Part shown: positions 44,029 to 53,198 of the stretch, piece after piece
Position numbering within the stretch: position 1 is the first letter of the stretch
How the letters are laid out: every line of letters starts with the position of its first letter
Source of the DNA: Pseudoflavitalea sp. G-6-1-2
Lineage (GTDB): Bacteria; Bacteroidota; Bacteroidia; Chitinophagales; Chitinophagaceae
Length of the DNA stretch: 64,000 nucleotides
Assembly (NCBI RefSeq): GCF_012927185.1
Contig: NZ_JABBGB010000001.1
Coordinates: 1,240,001-1,304,000, forward strand
Direction of reading: 5' to 3'
Notes under the pieces: generated by a model
What the model saw: the letters and a program-made list of their open reading frames with translations, nothing else
Told to the model about the DNA's origin: nothing
The model's database searches: none
Position numbers and translations under genes: made by a program

Positions 44029-47000
44029 CTATTGGACGATAACCCTGCTTGTACCAACTTTTTGTCCTGCGTTATCAAATACAGTGAGCCAGTAGATGCC
44101 CGGCGCAGCATTGCCACGCTCGAAGTATACAATCTGATCCTGCTGTTGAATATTGATTGATTTGGAGAATTGTAATTGTCCTGCCACATTTCTAAGCTCT
44201 GTGGTGTAGTTTCCTTTTACAAGTCCGCTGAAGATGGCTCTGATATTGCCCTGCACAGGATTGGGTGCAATGGCAATGCTGGTAGTCACCGTCTGTCCGA
44301 TTTTCGCAGCTACGATGAGCGAATACTTGGACGATCCATCTTTATCCACCGATTTCAGGCGGTAGAAGTTGATGCCCATAAACGGTTTCTTGTCGGAGTA
44401 CTGATAGGTGTTCGATACCTGACTGTTATCCCAGGGGAATACTAGGGCGATGGACTCGAAATTCTTTCCGTCGCTGCTGCGTTCCAGCTCGTAGCGGTCG
44501 AGATTGAGTTCTTCTCTTACATTCCAGTTTATATCCACTGTGCTGTTATTCTTCGCTTCGGCTTTGATGGAAGTGATGGTAACAGGCAGTGTAGTGGACA
44601 TGGCGTCGAAACTGTATGCTTTACCAAGACCATTGCTGCCGGCAGCAAAGTTGAATGTTGTGCCGAGTGTGCTGCCGAGATTGAGTACGCTGCTGCTGAA
44701 ATCGAGCGCGCTCAGCGGAGAGCCTACTACCAGTCTTGTTGGACTGCTGGCGATGCTCAGCGTAGAAGTTTTTCCAGACACCATCGATACTTTCGATGGA
44801 TTGGTGATCTTCTGAACGCCCGTTACGCTGAACCCGAAGAGGGCTGTGGCATTCACGCTGAGGAACTCATTTCCGTAGGTAGCTGATACTTCAAAACCGG
44901 GAGTGGTATTGTATCCGCCGGTAGCATCGCCGTAGTAGATGTAAGCCGATCCGCCAACGAGGTTAGTCTGAAGCATGCCGAGATTTACGCCCGATGAAAG
45001 CGGTTCACCGATGATGATATCAGGAAAGCCGTCGCTGTTTACATCATATCCATTGTCCATGGATGTACCGAAGAGAACGCTGAGTTGCAGTGTTCCGCTG
45101 AACAGTCCCTGCAGGAGGTTGGATGGTCTGGGAGATTCGAGCACCTGGTTGGCCACTTCAACATTTCCTGAGTAACCTGCAGCTTTCTTTTTGAATACAT
45201 GCACATTACCTGTTTTGATATTGAGGCTAAGTGCATTTGAAAGTAAGCCTCCTAACGGGGCACCTACCACGATATTTCCGTTCTTCTTTCCGTCGATGCC
45301 TTTCACCCCTTTTACTTTGAAGCCAAAGAGGTTGGCAGCATTGCCGAGAAGCCCGGTGGATGCGGCCTGCAGCCTGCAGCCGATATTTGAATTGATCCCT
45401 GTTTTATCGGTCTTGCCATAATAAACGTAGGCGGAGCCTCCGAGAATTTGTCCGTTCAGAATATCGAGCAGACCGGTGAGGTTAACGCCGGCAGGAGCAC
45501 CCACCACAACATCGGGGGCTCCGTCGCCATTGTAGTCGCCCACGCCGTCCACGCTGAGGCCGAACATCAACCCTGCGATGCCATTGAGCAGCGGAAGGGG
45601 AATGCCGAGCAGGCTGAATGTGGGCGGCTCAAGCTGAACCATATTGGAGAAACTGTTATTGTTTTTGTTGGAAAGGCAAACGAATGCAGCGCCAGTCTGA
45701 GTTTTTACCAGACCAGCCAGTTCTACTTTCACATAACCGGGAGCACCGACTACGATATCCTGTTTGCCATCTTTATTGAGATCGTCTGTAACGCCCACGG
45801 AGAATCCAAACAGCGCATTGAGTTTGATATTGATTCCGCCTACATGGGCAGTAGATACAGTGAGTGTAAGAAAATTAGAGGGATTGGGTGCAGCGAGTGT
45901 TCCGCCGGGATACACATACACTTTACCCACTGTTCCATCGATTGTACCGAGACCAGCTGAGAGTTCAACGTGGTCGAGCGGAGCGCCGATCACAATATCG
46001 TTGATGCCATCGCCGGTTACGTCGCCTGCGTCGATGCTGGTTCCGAAGAGTGCGCCTGCCACTGCTGTGTTGGGTTGCAGTGTTTTTGCAGGAGTGGTGG
46101 CCAGGCCGGCTGCTGATCCGTAGTACACGAATACTGCGCCTACGCTTACGAGTGAGCTGCTGTTTCCGAGCACACCGATAAGGCCGGGTGCAGATACTGC
46201 AACATCGCCATAACCATCGTCGTTCACATCTCCGAGGCCGCATACGGCGAAGCCGTAGAGCGAAGTAAGGATTTGAAGATTGCTCAATCCCAGTCCGGCA
46301 AGAACCCCGTTGGTATTGGTTTTCCAGTCGGGAGTCTTATTGATGGGGTCGATGGTGATGGGGTACTGTGCATTGGCGTCGTCCACTTCGATGGTAAGGA
46401 TGTCTCCTTTCAGTTTCATGGAAGCGTTGAGTGGTTTGTACTGATTGTCCCACACTTTGAGATCCTGATACATCAATTTTGTTTGCTGAAGACTATCGCG
46501 GCTAACGAACCGGAGACTGTTATTCTCCAGTATTGTTTTTAGTGTACCGGTGATGCGCATGCGAACCTGTAATGGCTGGTTGCCATCCGGACGCTGATTG
46601 ATGATAAAGTTCTGACGAAGTCCATCGGTACTGTTGGTGTACTGAACTTCAACTTCTTTATACATATAGCGAAGCATATCGTTGCCTGAGGCTGACTCAA
46701 ATGACTGTTTTGGCGTCCATTGAAGCCTGCGTCTGCCGGCGCCGAGGATATTGAACTGCATTTTCCAGGTTTCTTCCTTGTATTGCTGACTAACCTGGTA
46801 AACGGTATATCCTTTTTGAGAAATGTCAAATGCGATCCGGTGTGTGGAATTTGCTACCCTGTATTTATTATGGGCAGTTGGGTAGAAAGCATTTTCCAAT
46901 TCCTGGATATTGTTGGAGACTTCTGCGAACCAGTTGGGGGTAGCAGAGGATGGCAAAGGATGATTGGATGAGTTGGGCATTTCGGGAATGCCGTTTGTGG

Positions 47001-47118
47001 ACATTTGTACGGAAGGAGGATAAGGAAATTTTGAGGCCTGGATTTGCGCATGAGCCGGATCAACGGTTAAAAACGGTACAGAGGTAAGCACTAAAGTGTA
47101 AAATTTCCTGAGTTTCAT
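44029..47118 (-). CDS. Secreted FG-GAP repeat protein with T9SS sorting domain
   Basis: A 1029-residue secreted protein: signal peptide (ending DPAHAQ), an N-terminal beta-rich domain to about 260, then seven FG-GAP repeats (openings such as LYGFAVCGLGDVNDDGYGD, LFGTSIDAGDVTGDGIND). Repeats 1-4 and 6 keep the DxNxDG calcium loop; repeats 5 and 7 have lost it. Seven repeats suit one seven-bladed propeller, as in integrin alpha chains. A fibronectin-like linker and a T9SS type A tail (IAIAPNPVQGN, VYFERGNAAPGIYWLTV) follow. It is probably surface-exposed or released and may bind a ligand or host/matrix protein, which is inference. Confidence 0.9.
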   Translation of the reverse strand: MKLRKFYTLVLTSVPFLTVDPAHAQIQASKFPYPPSVQMSTNGIPEMPNSSNHPLPSSATPNWFAEVSNNIQELENAFYPTAHNKYRVANSTHRIAFDISQKGYTVYQVSQQYKEETWKMQFNILGAGRRRLQWTPKQSFESASGNDMLRYMYKEVEVQYTNSTDGLRQNFIINQRPDGNQPLQVRMRITGTLKTILENNSLRFVSRDSLQQTKLMYQDLKVWDNQYKPLNASMKLKGDILTIEVDDANAQYPITIDPINKTPDWKTNTNGVLAGLGLSNLQILTSLYGFAVCGLGDVNDDGYGDVAVSAPGLIGVLGNSSSLVSVGAVFVYYGSAAGLATTPAKTLQPNTAVAGALFGTSIDAGDVTGDGINDIVIGAPLDHVELSAGLGTIDGTVGKVYVYPGGTLAAPNPSNFLTLTVSTAHVGGINIKLNALFGFSVGVTDDLNKDGKQDIVVGAPGYVKVELAGLVKTQTGAAFVCLSNKNNNSFSNMVQLEPPTFSLLGIPLPLLNGIAGLMFGLSVDGVGDYNGDGAPDVVVGAPAGVNLTGLLDILNGQILGGSAYVYYGKTDKTGINSNIGCRLQAASTGLLGNAANLFGFKVKGVKGIDGKKNGNIVVGAPLGGLLSNALSLNIKTGNVHVFKKKAAGYSGNVEVANQVLESPRPSNLLQGLFSGTLQLSVLFGTSMDNGYDVNSDGFPDIIIGEPLSSGVNLGMLQTNLVGGSAYIYYGDATGGYNTTPGFEVSATYGNEFLSVNATALFGFSVTGVQKITNPSKVSMVSGKTSTLSIASSPTRLVVGSPLSALDFSSSVLNLGSTLGTTFNFAAGSNGLGKAYSFDAMSTTLPVTITSIKAEAKNNSTVDINWNVREELNLDRYELERSSDGKNFESIALVFPWDNSQVSNTYQYSDKKPFMGINFYRLKSVDKDGSSKYSLIVAAKIGQTVTTSIAIAPNPVQGNIRAIFSGLVKGNYTTELRNVAGQLQFSKSINIQQQDQIVYFERGNAAPGIYWLTVFDNAGQKVGTSRVIVQ

Positions 47119-47807
47119 AGTAACTGATTTCGTGAGGTGACAGGATTGTCGATTAGGTTAATTGCTATCAGAGTCCTTGCCAGGTGGATTTTCACTTTCT
47201 TACATGAGGGGCAATAAAGTACCGTTTGCATAGGTGGAGACCTTTGCAGGCAGCAAAAACTACTCTTCTTTTCAGAAAAAAAGTTATTGACAGACTAGTA
47301 CAGTGATGTCACTTGCTTGTTACTTAATTGAAGGACATGCAGAAAGTTCTGGATATTGAATGGATGGAGATGTTGCTTTGGTTTTAGCAAGGGATTGTTG
47401 GATTGGGAAGTCTGAATAACCGGTGTTGACTTCTGCGGTTAAAATTAATCAGGGCAATTGACTTTAGATGCCCAAATGGATTCAGAAAATGCCCGTAAAA
47501 GTTCAATAAACACTTAGAGAGCATAAATAGTGGAAGATATTCTTGAGGAAAGTCAACAACTGTATGTTCGGTAATAAAATTTATATATTTTAGTATTAAT
47601 GATAGCTAACGATCTGGTATAATCGTTTTAAACCTCCTCTCCTTAACCTTCATCCTTGTTAATCGTCCTGGTTTTTTTCTGATAGTAGCTCAACAAGTCA
47701 AATGTTGCTGGTCCCTGGCATTGCTGTAGTGTACCTGTACGGGTATAACAGGCAGCAATAGGGTATGTTATGCAATGTAAAATGCCAATGTTCAACCTAA
47801 ACCAGAC
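47119..47807. other. Non-coding gap
   Basis: This 689-bp gap separates the divergent FG-GAP and AraC genes. I see no supported gene, no hairpin with a T run and no clear -7 element; the frame on the minus strand across 47643-48113 is a shadow of the AraC gene. Confidence 0.4.
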
Positions 47808-48821
47808 ATGAAAAACTATCGAATCAAATTTCCTGCGATCGACCTCGACAAAGAGTTTGAGCAACTTTCCAATGAAATCAGCGGAGAGTTTGTTAATGAG
47901 GACACACTGCGTGTTTCCGGGCGACTTGCCCGTGGAACTATCCACCGCTGGCATCTTGAGCCTGCCTTTTCTCTTCGTGCCTGGAACCTGCTGTTTCAGC
48001 AACCCGTTGAGTTTTATAAACCTGGTACAGCGGGGGCGGATAAAACATTCACCATTATTTTCGTTCTCACACCTGAGCATGTCAACTGGCAGCAGATTGG
48101 TGCGCACCGGCAATATTCACGGCCGGGCACCAGAAGTACGCTGATGATTGCAGACAGTGTGCCGATGGATCTGGAGATACTGCCCAATTTTCCGGTGCAA
48201 TGGATAGATATGAATGTGAGTGCGTTCTGGCTGGCTCAGCAGTTTCAGAAAGCGGATCTTCCGCTGGAGGCGTTGTGGGATAAATTAAATGCAGATTCAA
48301 AACCGCTGGTGCTGATCGAGCCCGGTTCGGTAACCGATAATATTTCTGTGAATACTTTATTCGAGTCTGCCATCAATCAGCAGACTGAGCCATCGCAGAT
48401 TCGTTCGATGGCAATAAAGCTCATCACCGGATTTATGACGCATGCGCTCCGCCATCGCGTACAGGGAGTACCGGCTACACATGATGTACATTTCGAAAAG
48501 ATCATGGAGGCCGAAGCCATTCTTAAAGCGCATCTGCAAAAAACATTACCAAATCTGAATGCCATTGCACATCAGGTAGCGTTGAGTGAATCTACCCTGA
48601 AGCGCCACTTCAAAAATGTTTTCGGAAAGAGTGTGTATGAATATTACCTCGATAAAAAAATGCAGCTGGCTAAAAATCTCCTGCTCGAAAAACCGCTTAC
48701 TGTCAATGAGGCTGCGGTGATGCTGGGTTATGAGAAGGTCAGCAATTTCATAGATATTTTTAAGAAACACCATGGCATGTCGCCGGGAAGTGTAAAGAAA
48801 AAAGGCTTCCAAAGCCTCTAA
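47808..48821 (+). CDS. AraC-family transcriptional regulator
   Basis: A 337-residue protein. The C-terminal 95 residues hold two helix-turn-helix units, with ALSESTLKRHFKNVFGKSVYEYYLDKKMQLAKNLLLE and then LGYEKVSNFIDIFKKHHGMSPGS. The N-terminal 220 residues are a ligand-binding or dimerisation domain I do not recognise, apart from a cupin-like pattern. No obvious target is next to it; the gene stands alone, with a terminator after it and a long gap before it. The inducer is unknown. Confidence 0.9.
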   Translation: MKNYRIKFPAIDLDKEFEQLSNEISGEFVNEDTLRVSGRLARGTIHRWHLEPAFSLRAWNLLFQQPVEFYKPGTAGADKTFTIIFVLTPEHVNWQQIGAHRQYSRPGTRSTLMIADSVPMDLEILPNFPVQWIDMNVSAFWLAQQFQKADLPLEALWDKLNADSKPLVLIEPGSVTDNISVNTLFESAINQQTEPSQIRSMAIKLITGFMTHALRHRVQGVPATHDVHFEKIMEAEAILKAHLQKTLPNLNAIAHQVALSESTLKRHFKNVFGKSVYEYYLDKKMQLAKNLLLEKPLTVNEAAVMLGYEKVSNFIDIFKKHHGMSPGSVKKKGFQSL

Positions 48822-48824
48822 ATT

Positions 48825-48873
48825 TATCCTCACAGGTTGTAAATTAAAACCTACGAGGATATTTATTGTTTTT
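48825..48873 (+). terminator. Intrinsic terminator of the AraC gene
   Basis: TATCCTC (48825-48831) pairs with GAGGATA (48855-48861), with an inner AGGTT/AACCT stem, followed by TTTATTGTTTTT. Confidence 0.8.
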
Positions 48874-49574
48874 GCGGTTATTTGTGCCGCTGAACAGTCG
48901 CAGGAAGGATCACCTTTTGATTGAATTGATTGGAAGAATCAGAAGACAGGTACTGAACAGATAGCGCGGGTATATAGTATAACAGGAATCAATAAGCGAA
49001 AATATTTTTTCAATCAGCTGATCTCCTTAATAAGTTTTTGACTTATCTTTAACAGACCTGTTTCAAATCCCCTGATAATTTGGGTTCACCACTTTGGTTA
49101 TTCTCTGATATTTTTCCAACGCAAACATGAGACGCCTGATTCTGATCAGTGCAACAGAATTCCCCTGGTTATGGTTCTCTGATAAACGAATTATTGAAAA
49201 ACCACAAAAAAGAAACCCTGTGTGCCCTCTGACCGTCTGAATTTCCGTACACCAAAGCGAGATCTGTGGCAAAGATGCTGACATAGAATCCGGGCTAATC
49301 ACCCATCTATGCTCCTATGTAAAATCCAGCCCAAATCTGCTACCCTATTGAATGCTGTTTTTAGTTTACCCGGTTCATTTCTATGAACAATTTTACAATT
49401 CCGGAACAACGAAATCCAGAAGCAGTTACCTGTGCTGCTTTTCTTTCCTTCTTCCATTGGGAATCTCACCTGCTGCGAAGCGTGGGTTTGCAACCCATCT
49501 GCATTCACCTCCGGGCCTTCCTGCCCACTTCATTCAGCGGCTTTTCTTCCTCCATTCTCTGTAATTCCCTGTGT
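48874..49574. other. Non-coding gap before the two-component system
   Basis: This region has short open frames only (for example 49383-49673), none with family features or codon use like its neighbours. No strong hairpin was found. Confidence 0.4.
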
Positions 49575-49620
49575 TTTAATTCACTTTTAATACGATATTT
49601 ACAGCGTCAGCGCTCCTTTG
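49575..49620 (+). promoter_or_regulatory. TTTAAT direct repeats at 11-bp steps before the response regulator gene
   Basis: TTTAAT occurs at 49575-49580 and 49586-49591, and ATTTAC at 49597-49602, each start 11 bp from the last. A TTTG at 49617-49620 lies where the -7 element would fall, 16 bp from the last repeat start to the element start as in the two arrays downstream. This suggests autoregulation by the OmpR-type regulator encoded at 49660. Confidence 0.6.
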
Positions 49621-49659
49621 GCTGTTTATTTCTGAATTTTGCCGGCATAAGTCATAACT

Positions 49660-50355
49660 ATGAATATGGATGAAGTCAAAATCTTGCTCGTAGAAGACGA
49701 AAAGAAAATCGCAGAAGCCCTCCGCAAGGGGCTGATGGAGCAGCAATACCATGTGGAAGTTGCCTACGACGGACTGATCGGAAAGAAAATGGTCGAAACA
49801 TACAAGTTCGATCTGGTGATCCTCGACATTAACCTTCCCGGCATGAACGGGTATGAGCTCTGCAAAGAGATCCGCAAACGCGATGAGCGGATCCCAGTTG
49901 TGATGCTTACCGCCCTCAGCGCCACCGATGATAAGATCGAAGGTTTCGATGCAGGAGCAGACGACTACATTGTAAAACCTTTCGATTTCAAAGAGTTGCT
50001 GGTGCGCATCCGCGCCCTCCTCAAAAGGATCTACCAGAATGTGCCCACCGGCAATATGCTCAAAGTAGCAGACCTGGTTATGAACCTCGACAGCAAGGAG
50101 GTGACCCGCGCAGATAAACCCATTTCGCTCACGGCAAAAGAATTTCAGTTGCTGGAGTATCTGGTGCGCAATAAGAACCGTGTGGTTTCACGGGCGGATA
50201 TTGCCCTCAATGTGTGGGATATCGATTTCGATACCAAAACCAATGTGATCGACGTATACGTAAACTTCCTGCGAAAAAAACTCGACAGGGATTACGATGC
50301 GAAGCTGATCCACACACAGGTGGGCATGGGTTACATACTCAAAGAAAACCCCTGA
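49660..50355 (+). CDS. OmpR/PhoB-family response regulator
   Basis: A 231-residue regulator. The receiver domain has the acidic pair in LLVEDEKK, the phosphorylation Asp in LVILDINLPG, and the Thr and Lys of MLTALSA and YIVKPFDFKE. The C-terminal winged helix is of the OmpR type (SLTAKEFQLLEYLVRNKNRVVSRADI, then VDVYVNFLRKKLD and GMGYIL). Such proteins bind direct repeats as tandem dimers with 11-bp spacing, which is exactly the arrangement in front of this gene and its neighbours. The partner kinase begins 6 bp after the stop. Confidence 0.96.
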   Translation: MNMDEVKILLVEDEKKIAEALRKGLMEQQYHVEVAYDGLIGKKMVETYKFDLVILDINLPGMNGYELCKEIRKRDERIPVVMLTALSATDDKIEGFDAGADDYIVKPFDFKELLVRIRALLKRIYQNVPTGNMLKVADLVMNLDSKEVTRADKPISLTAKEFQLLEYLVRNKNRVVSRADIALNVWDIDFDTKTNVIDVYVNFLRKKLDRDYDAKLIHTQVGMGYILKENP

Positions 50356-50361
50356 TTCTGA

Positions 50362-51750
50362 TTGAAGATCAAGTATAAAATAACCGCACTCTTTGCATTG
50401 CTGGCCACTGCCATCATGTTGCTCAGCAGTGTGAGCGTGTATTATTTTACTTCGCGCGATCGCGCCGAAGCCTTCACCAAAAGGCTGAAAGGCCGCGCCA
50501 ACAATAACGCGCAGATCTACTCCATCTTTGGCGACAGCAGCCTCAAACTGCTTACCACCATCGACTCGGGTTCTGTAAATACGCTTCCGCGCAAGAGCGT
50601 AGTGATCTACGATTACCTCGATCATCCGCTCTACGAGTTCAATGCTCCGGGAGAATCCACGCCCTTTGTTGACAGCAGTATTCTCGAACGCTCGCGCGTA
50701 GAAGAAGAGATCTACTTCAAAGTGGATGGCAGGGAAGCGATCGCCTTTCACCATACCGACAGCAAGAACCGCATTGTGATTGTAGTGGCAGGATATGATG
50801 CTGATGGATGGGCAAGGCTGATACAACTTCGGCATATCCTCTTTCTCGGCCTGCTCATCGGAATTGCCATTGCACTTATCGGCGGATATGTTTTCTCTAC
50901 CCAACTGGTGAAGCCGCTCTCGATGATCATTCAGGAAGTGAAGGATATCTCCTCGCAAAATCTTTCGCATCGCCTCGAAGCAGGCAGCGGGCACGATGAA
51001 CTGCATCAGCTGGCCAACACCTTCAACGATCTGCTCAACCGCCTGCAGGAATCTTTCAATATTCAGCGAAGGTTTATATCCAATGCCTCGCATGAGTTGA
51101 GTACACCACTCACTTCCATTTCCAGTCAGTTAGAAGTTACGCTGCATAAAGACAGAGACATCGAAGAATACAAACAGGTGATGCTGAGCATCCGTGAAGA
51201 TGTGAAGCAGATGCAGCAGCTCACCAAAAGCCTGCTCGAAATTGCCAAAACTGGCTCCCAGGGCACCATCGAGCTGGTTGAAGTGCGCATCGATGAAGTG
51301 ATGTTCAAGGTAATGGGAGATGTGCAGAAGATCAGTCCGGCTTACAAAGTGGAACTGCACTTCGAAGATATCCCCGACGACGACCGCGAATTTCTCGTTT
51401 TCGGAAACAGCGATCTGCTCTACAGCGCTATCAAAAACTTTGTAGAGAACGGCTGCAAATATTCTCCCGATCATATCAGTTGGGTGGACCTCAGTTTTCA
51501 GAACAGTCAGATCATCATCAGAGTAAAAAACCAGGGTGATGTAATTGCTGAAGAAGAGATTGAGAACATCTTTCAGCCATTTTACCGAACCAATACTGCA
51601 GCTACAAGAACCAAGGGTTTCGGGCTCGGATTGGCGCTCGCCAAAAGGATCATCGGGCTGCATAAAGGCTCTATCAATGTGCAGTCGGATATCGTTTCAG
51701 GAACCGTTTTTACCATCATTTTACCGTCCATCAAGGCATTCTCACGCTGA
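50362..51750 (+). CDS. Membrane sensor histidine kinase, partner of the response regulator
   Basis: A 462-residue kinase starting at TTG 50362, the only start that keeps the first membrane segment (residues about 8-27). A periplasmic sensor of about 130 residues, a second membrane segment, a HAMP linker (FSTQLVKPLSMIIQEVKDIS), and the kinase core follow: NASHELSTPLTSISSQLE, NFVENGCKYS, FQPFYRT and GFGLGLALAKRIIGLH. It phosphorylates the regulator encoded 6 bp upstream. The signal is unknown; probable targets include a universal stress protein, so general envelope or energy stress is possible. Confidence 0.95.
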   Translation: MKIKYKITALFALLATAIMLLSSVSVYYFTSRDRAEAFTKRLKGRANNNAQIYSIFGDSSLKLLTTIDSGSVNTLPRKSVVIYDYLDHPLYEFNAPGESTPFVDSSILERSRVEEEIYFKVDGREAIAFHHTDSKNRIVIVVAGYDADGWARLIQLRHILFLGLLIGIAIALIGGYVFSTQLVKPLSMIIQEVKDISSQNLSHRLEAGSGHDELHQLANTFNDLLNRLQESFNIQRRFISNASHELSTPLTSISSQLEVTLHKDRDIEEYKQVMLSIREDVKQMQQLTKSLLEIAKTGSQGTIELVEVRIDEVMFKVMGDVQKISPAYKVELHFEDIPDDDREFLVFGNSDLLYSAIKNFVENGCKYSPDHISWVDLSFQNSQIIIRVKNQGDVIAEEEIENIFQPFYRTNTAATRTKGFGLGLALAKRIIGLHKGSINVQSDIVSGTVFTIILPSIKAFSR

Positions 51751-51807
51751 TTTAATTTGTTTTTAATCTTTCTTTAATCCCCGTTTAAGAGGATTGGATC
51801 AAATTTG
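51751..51807 (+). promoter_or_regulatory. Four TTTAA(T/G) repeats at exact 11-bp steps plus a -7-like element
   Basis: TTTAAT starts at 51751, 51762 and 51773, and TTTAAG at 51784. CAAATTTG at 51800-51807 (one mismatch to TAnnTTTG) begins 16 bp after the last repeat start. The array begins just after the kinase stop codon and lies 36 bp before the small membrane protein gene. This is the expected form of an OmpR-family activator site. Confidence 0.75.
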
Positions 51808-51824
51808 GCGACTTATAAAATGGT

Positions 51825-52037
51825 ATGAACTACCGGTTGCTTTTTCAATGGATCCCTCTTACCTGCATTATCATCTTGTTGGTTGCAGGTGCATTTCTGA
51901 AACAAAAGAATGTAAGTCTGGACAGACAGAACAAGAAGCTTGTATTGCAGAACGACTCTATTCTTTCCGTGAATATCGAGTTGCTGAAACAAATGACAAG
52001 ACTGAAAGAATCGCTCGACAGTCTGCGTCCTCAATAG
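51825..52037 (+). CDS. Small single-pass membrane protein with a coiled coil
   Basis: A 70-residue protein from ATG 51825. Residues about 8-25 (WIPLTCIIILLVAGAFL) form one membrane helix, followed by a heptad-rich, charged periplasmic or cytoplasmic tail (LDRQNKKLVLQNDSILSVNIELLKQM) that should form a coiled coil, as in FtsL/DivIC-like proteins. The gene lies downstream of the TTTAAT array and of the kinase, so it is probably a regulated member of the same regulon. Its short length is the main reason for doubt. Confidence 0.55.
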   Translation: MNYRLLFQWIPLTCIIILLVAGAFLKQKNVSLDRQNKKLVLQNDSILSVNIELLKQMTRLKESLDSLRPQ

Positions 52038-52061
52038 GTTGAAACCCTTATTCCCTATCAG

Positions 52062-52118
52062 TTTAATGGCCTTTTAATTCACGATTAATCACGGTTTAAT
52101 TGCTTAGTTATAGCTTTA
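52062..52118 (+). promoter_or_regulatory. Four TTTAAT-type repeats at exact 11-bp steps plus a -7-like element before the Usp gene
   Basis: TTTAAT starts at 52062, 52073 and 52095, and ATTAAT at 52084, so all four are in 11-bp register. TAGCTTTA at 52111-52118 (one mismatch to TAnnTTTG) starts 16 bp after the last repeat start, the same spacing as in the preceding array. Confidence 0.78.
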
Positions 52119-52141
52119 TTTAAAGTGGAAGCACTGGATGC

Positions 52142-52987
52142 ATGAAGAAGCTATTTAATAATATTCTGGTGCCTGTTGAATTCAGTAAACAGACAAGCCA
52201 GGTGGTTGGTAAGGCGGTGATGATAGCAAATCATTTCAGGTGCGATGTGCATCTGTTGTTTGTGGAGAATCACGCTATGGCTTCGGCTGATAAACACCTT
52301 GTTCAGGCATTTACGGAAGGCGAACTCGCCGACTACGAAGTAAAGATGCAGGAACTCAGAAACGAATATCTGCCGATGCTTGAAGATGGCTTACAGCTAC
52401 TAACGGCTATGCGTAAGGGAAGTAAGGAACTGCATGTTACTTCTTACGCTAATCAAAATCAGATCGATCTTATCATCGTGGAAAAACCGTACAGTATCCT
52501 GCCCATGCGGTTTGCCCGTTCTTTCAATATCAATCGCATTTCCAAAAAAACAGGTTGCCCGGTTCTTACCGTAAAAGGAACTGCCAAATTAGAAGCGATC
52601 CGCAATATCGTATTGCCGGTTGATGCACACCTGCCTTTGAGGAAAGTGATGTTCGCCAGTTATCTCGCCAAACATTTCAATGCAAAGATTCACCTGATCG
52701 CTCTTGCCGGTCCTGGTGAGGCGGAAGATGTTGAAAGCAAAGTTTATCTCTACAAAACCTATCAGCTATTGCGGGAGAATACCAATCTCTCCATCGAATG
52801 TCATACCGTACCGGGAGGCAATATTGCAGATACAACATTGGAATATGCGCGTCAGATCGATGCAGATCTGATTGTAGTGAATCCGGGTAAAGAAATGCTG
52901 CTTTCCGGATTTGTGAACAGGCTCTTTGCGCGATTGCTGTTCAATGAATCGCGTATTCCTGTAATGACGGTAGCACCTGCCCGCTAA
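52142..52987 (+). CDS. Tandem-domain universal stress protein
   Basis: A 281-residue protein with two Usp domains. The first begins NNILVPVEFSKQTSQVVGKAVMIA (about residues 5-145); the second begins NIVLPVDAHLPLRKVMFASYLAKHF (about 155-280), with the partner strand LIVVNPGKEMLLSGFVNRL. In the second domain the residues expected for an ATP-binding GxxG motif read NPGKEMLLSG, which is plausible but not canonical. Usp proteins accumulate under starvation or respiratory stress. It is the probable target of the two-component system upstream. Confidence 0.9.
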   Translation: MKKLFNNILVPVEFSKQTSQVVGKAVMIANHFRCDVHLLFVENHAMASADKHLVQAFTEGELADYEVKMQELRNEYLPMLEDGLQLLTAMRKGSKELHVTSYANQNQIDLIIVEKPYSILPMRFARSFNINRISKKTGCPVLTVKGTAKLEAIRNIVLPVDAHLPLRKVMFASYLAKHFNAKIHLIALAGPGEAEDVESKVYLYKTYQLLRENTNLSIECHTVPGGNIADTTLEYARQIDADLIVVNPGKEMLLSGFVNRLFARLLFNESRIPVMTVAPAR

Positions 52988-53028
52988 CTTCTTTTCGATT
53001 TCTTTTTTTGTGGTGATCTGTACCCGAT

Positions 53029-53056
53029 TTTAATCAGAGATTTACATTTAATTAAT
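53029..53056 (+). promoter_or_regulatory. Degenerate TTTAAT array before the glycogen-binding-like gene
   Basis: TTTAAT (53029), ATTTAC (53040) and ATTAAT (53051) are in 11-bp register; the last two are the variants found in other arrays of this region. The -7 candidate (TAACTTTT, 53079-53086) does not keep the 16-bp spacing, so this site is weaker. Confidence 0.4.
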
Positions 53057-53198
53057 TCCGATCCTTCGGGAAAAGTCGTAACTTTTATATCCCCTCTAAC
53101 CAGACCGGTTATCAACTTATCTATGGCCTTACTGCGTGCCGGGAAACAATTTGATTGCTTGGCTTTGTCTATTCTGCCATCATAAAATTGGAGCGATC

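Noticed and set aside
47643-48113. 156-codon minus-strand frame across the AraC start
   Set aside because: It is a shadow of the AraC gene and has no recognisable features.
49383-49673. 96-codon open frame before the response regulator
   Set aside because: It overlaps the regulatory repeats and the regulator start and is rich in residues typical of random frames.
50362-50400. Frameshift or truncation at the start of the sensor kinase because of the missing ATG
   Set aside because: TTG at 50362 gives a normal membrane segment and coupling distance, so an alternative start codon is the simpler reading.
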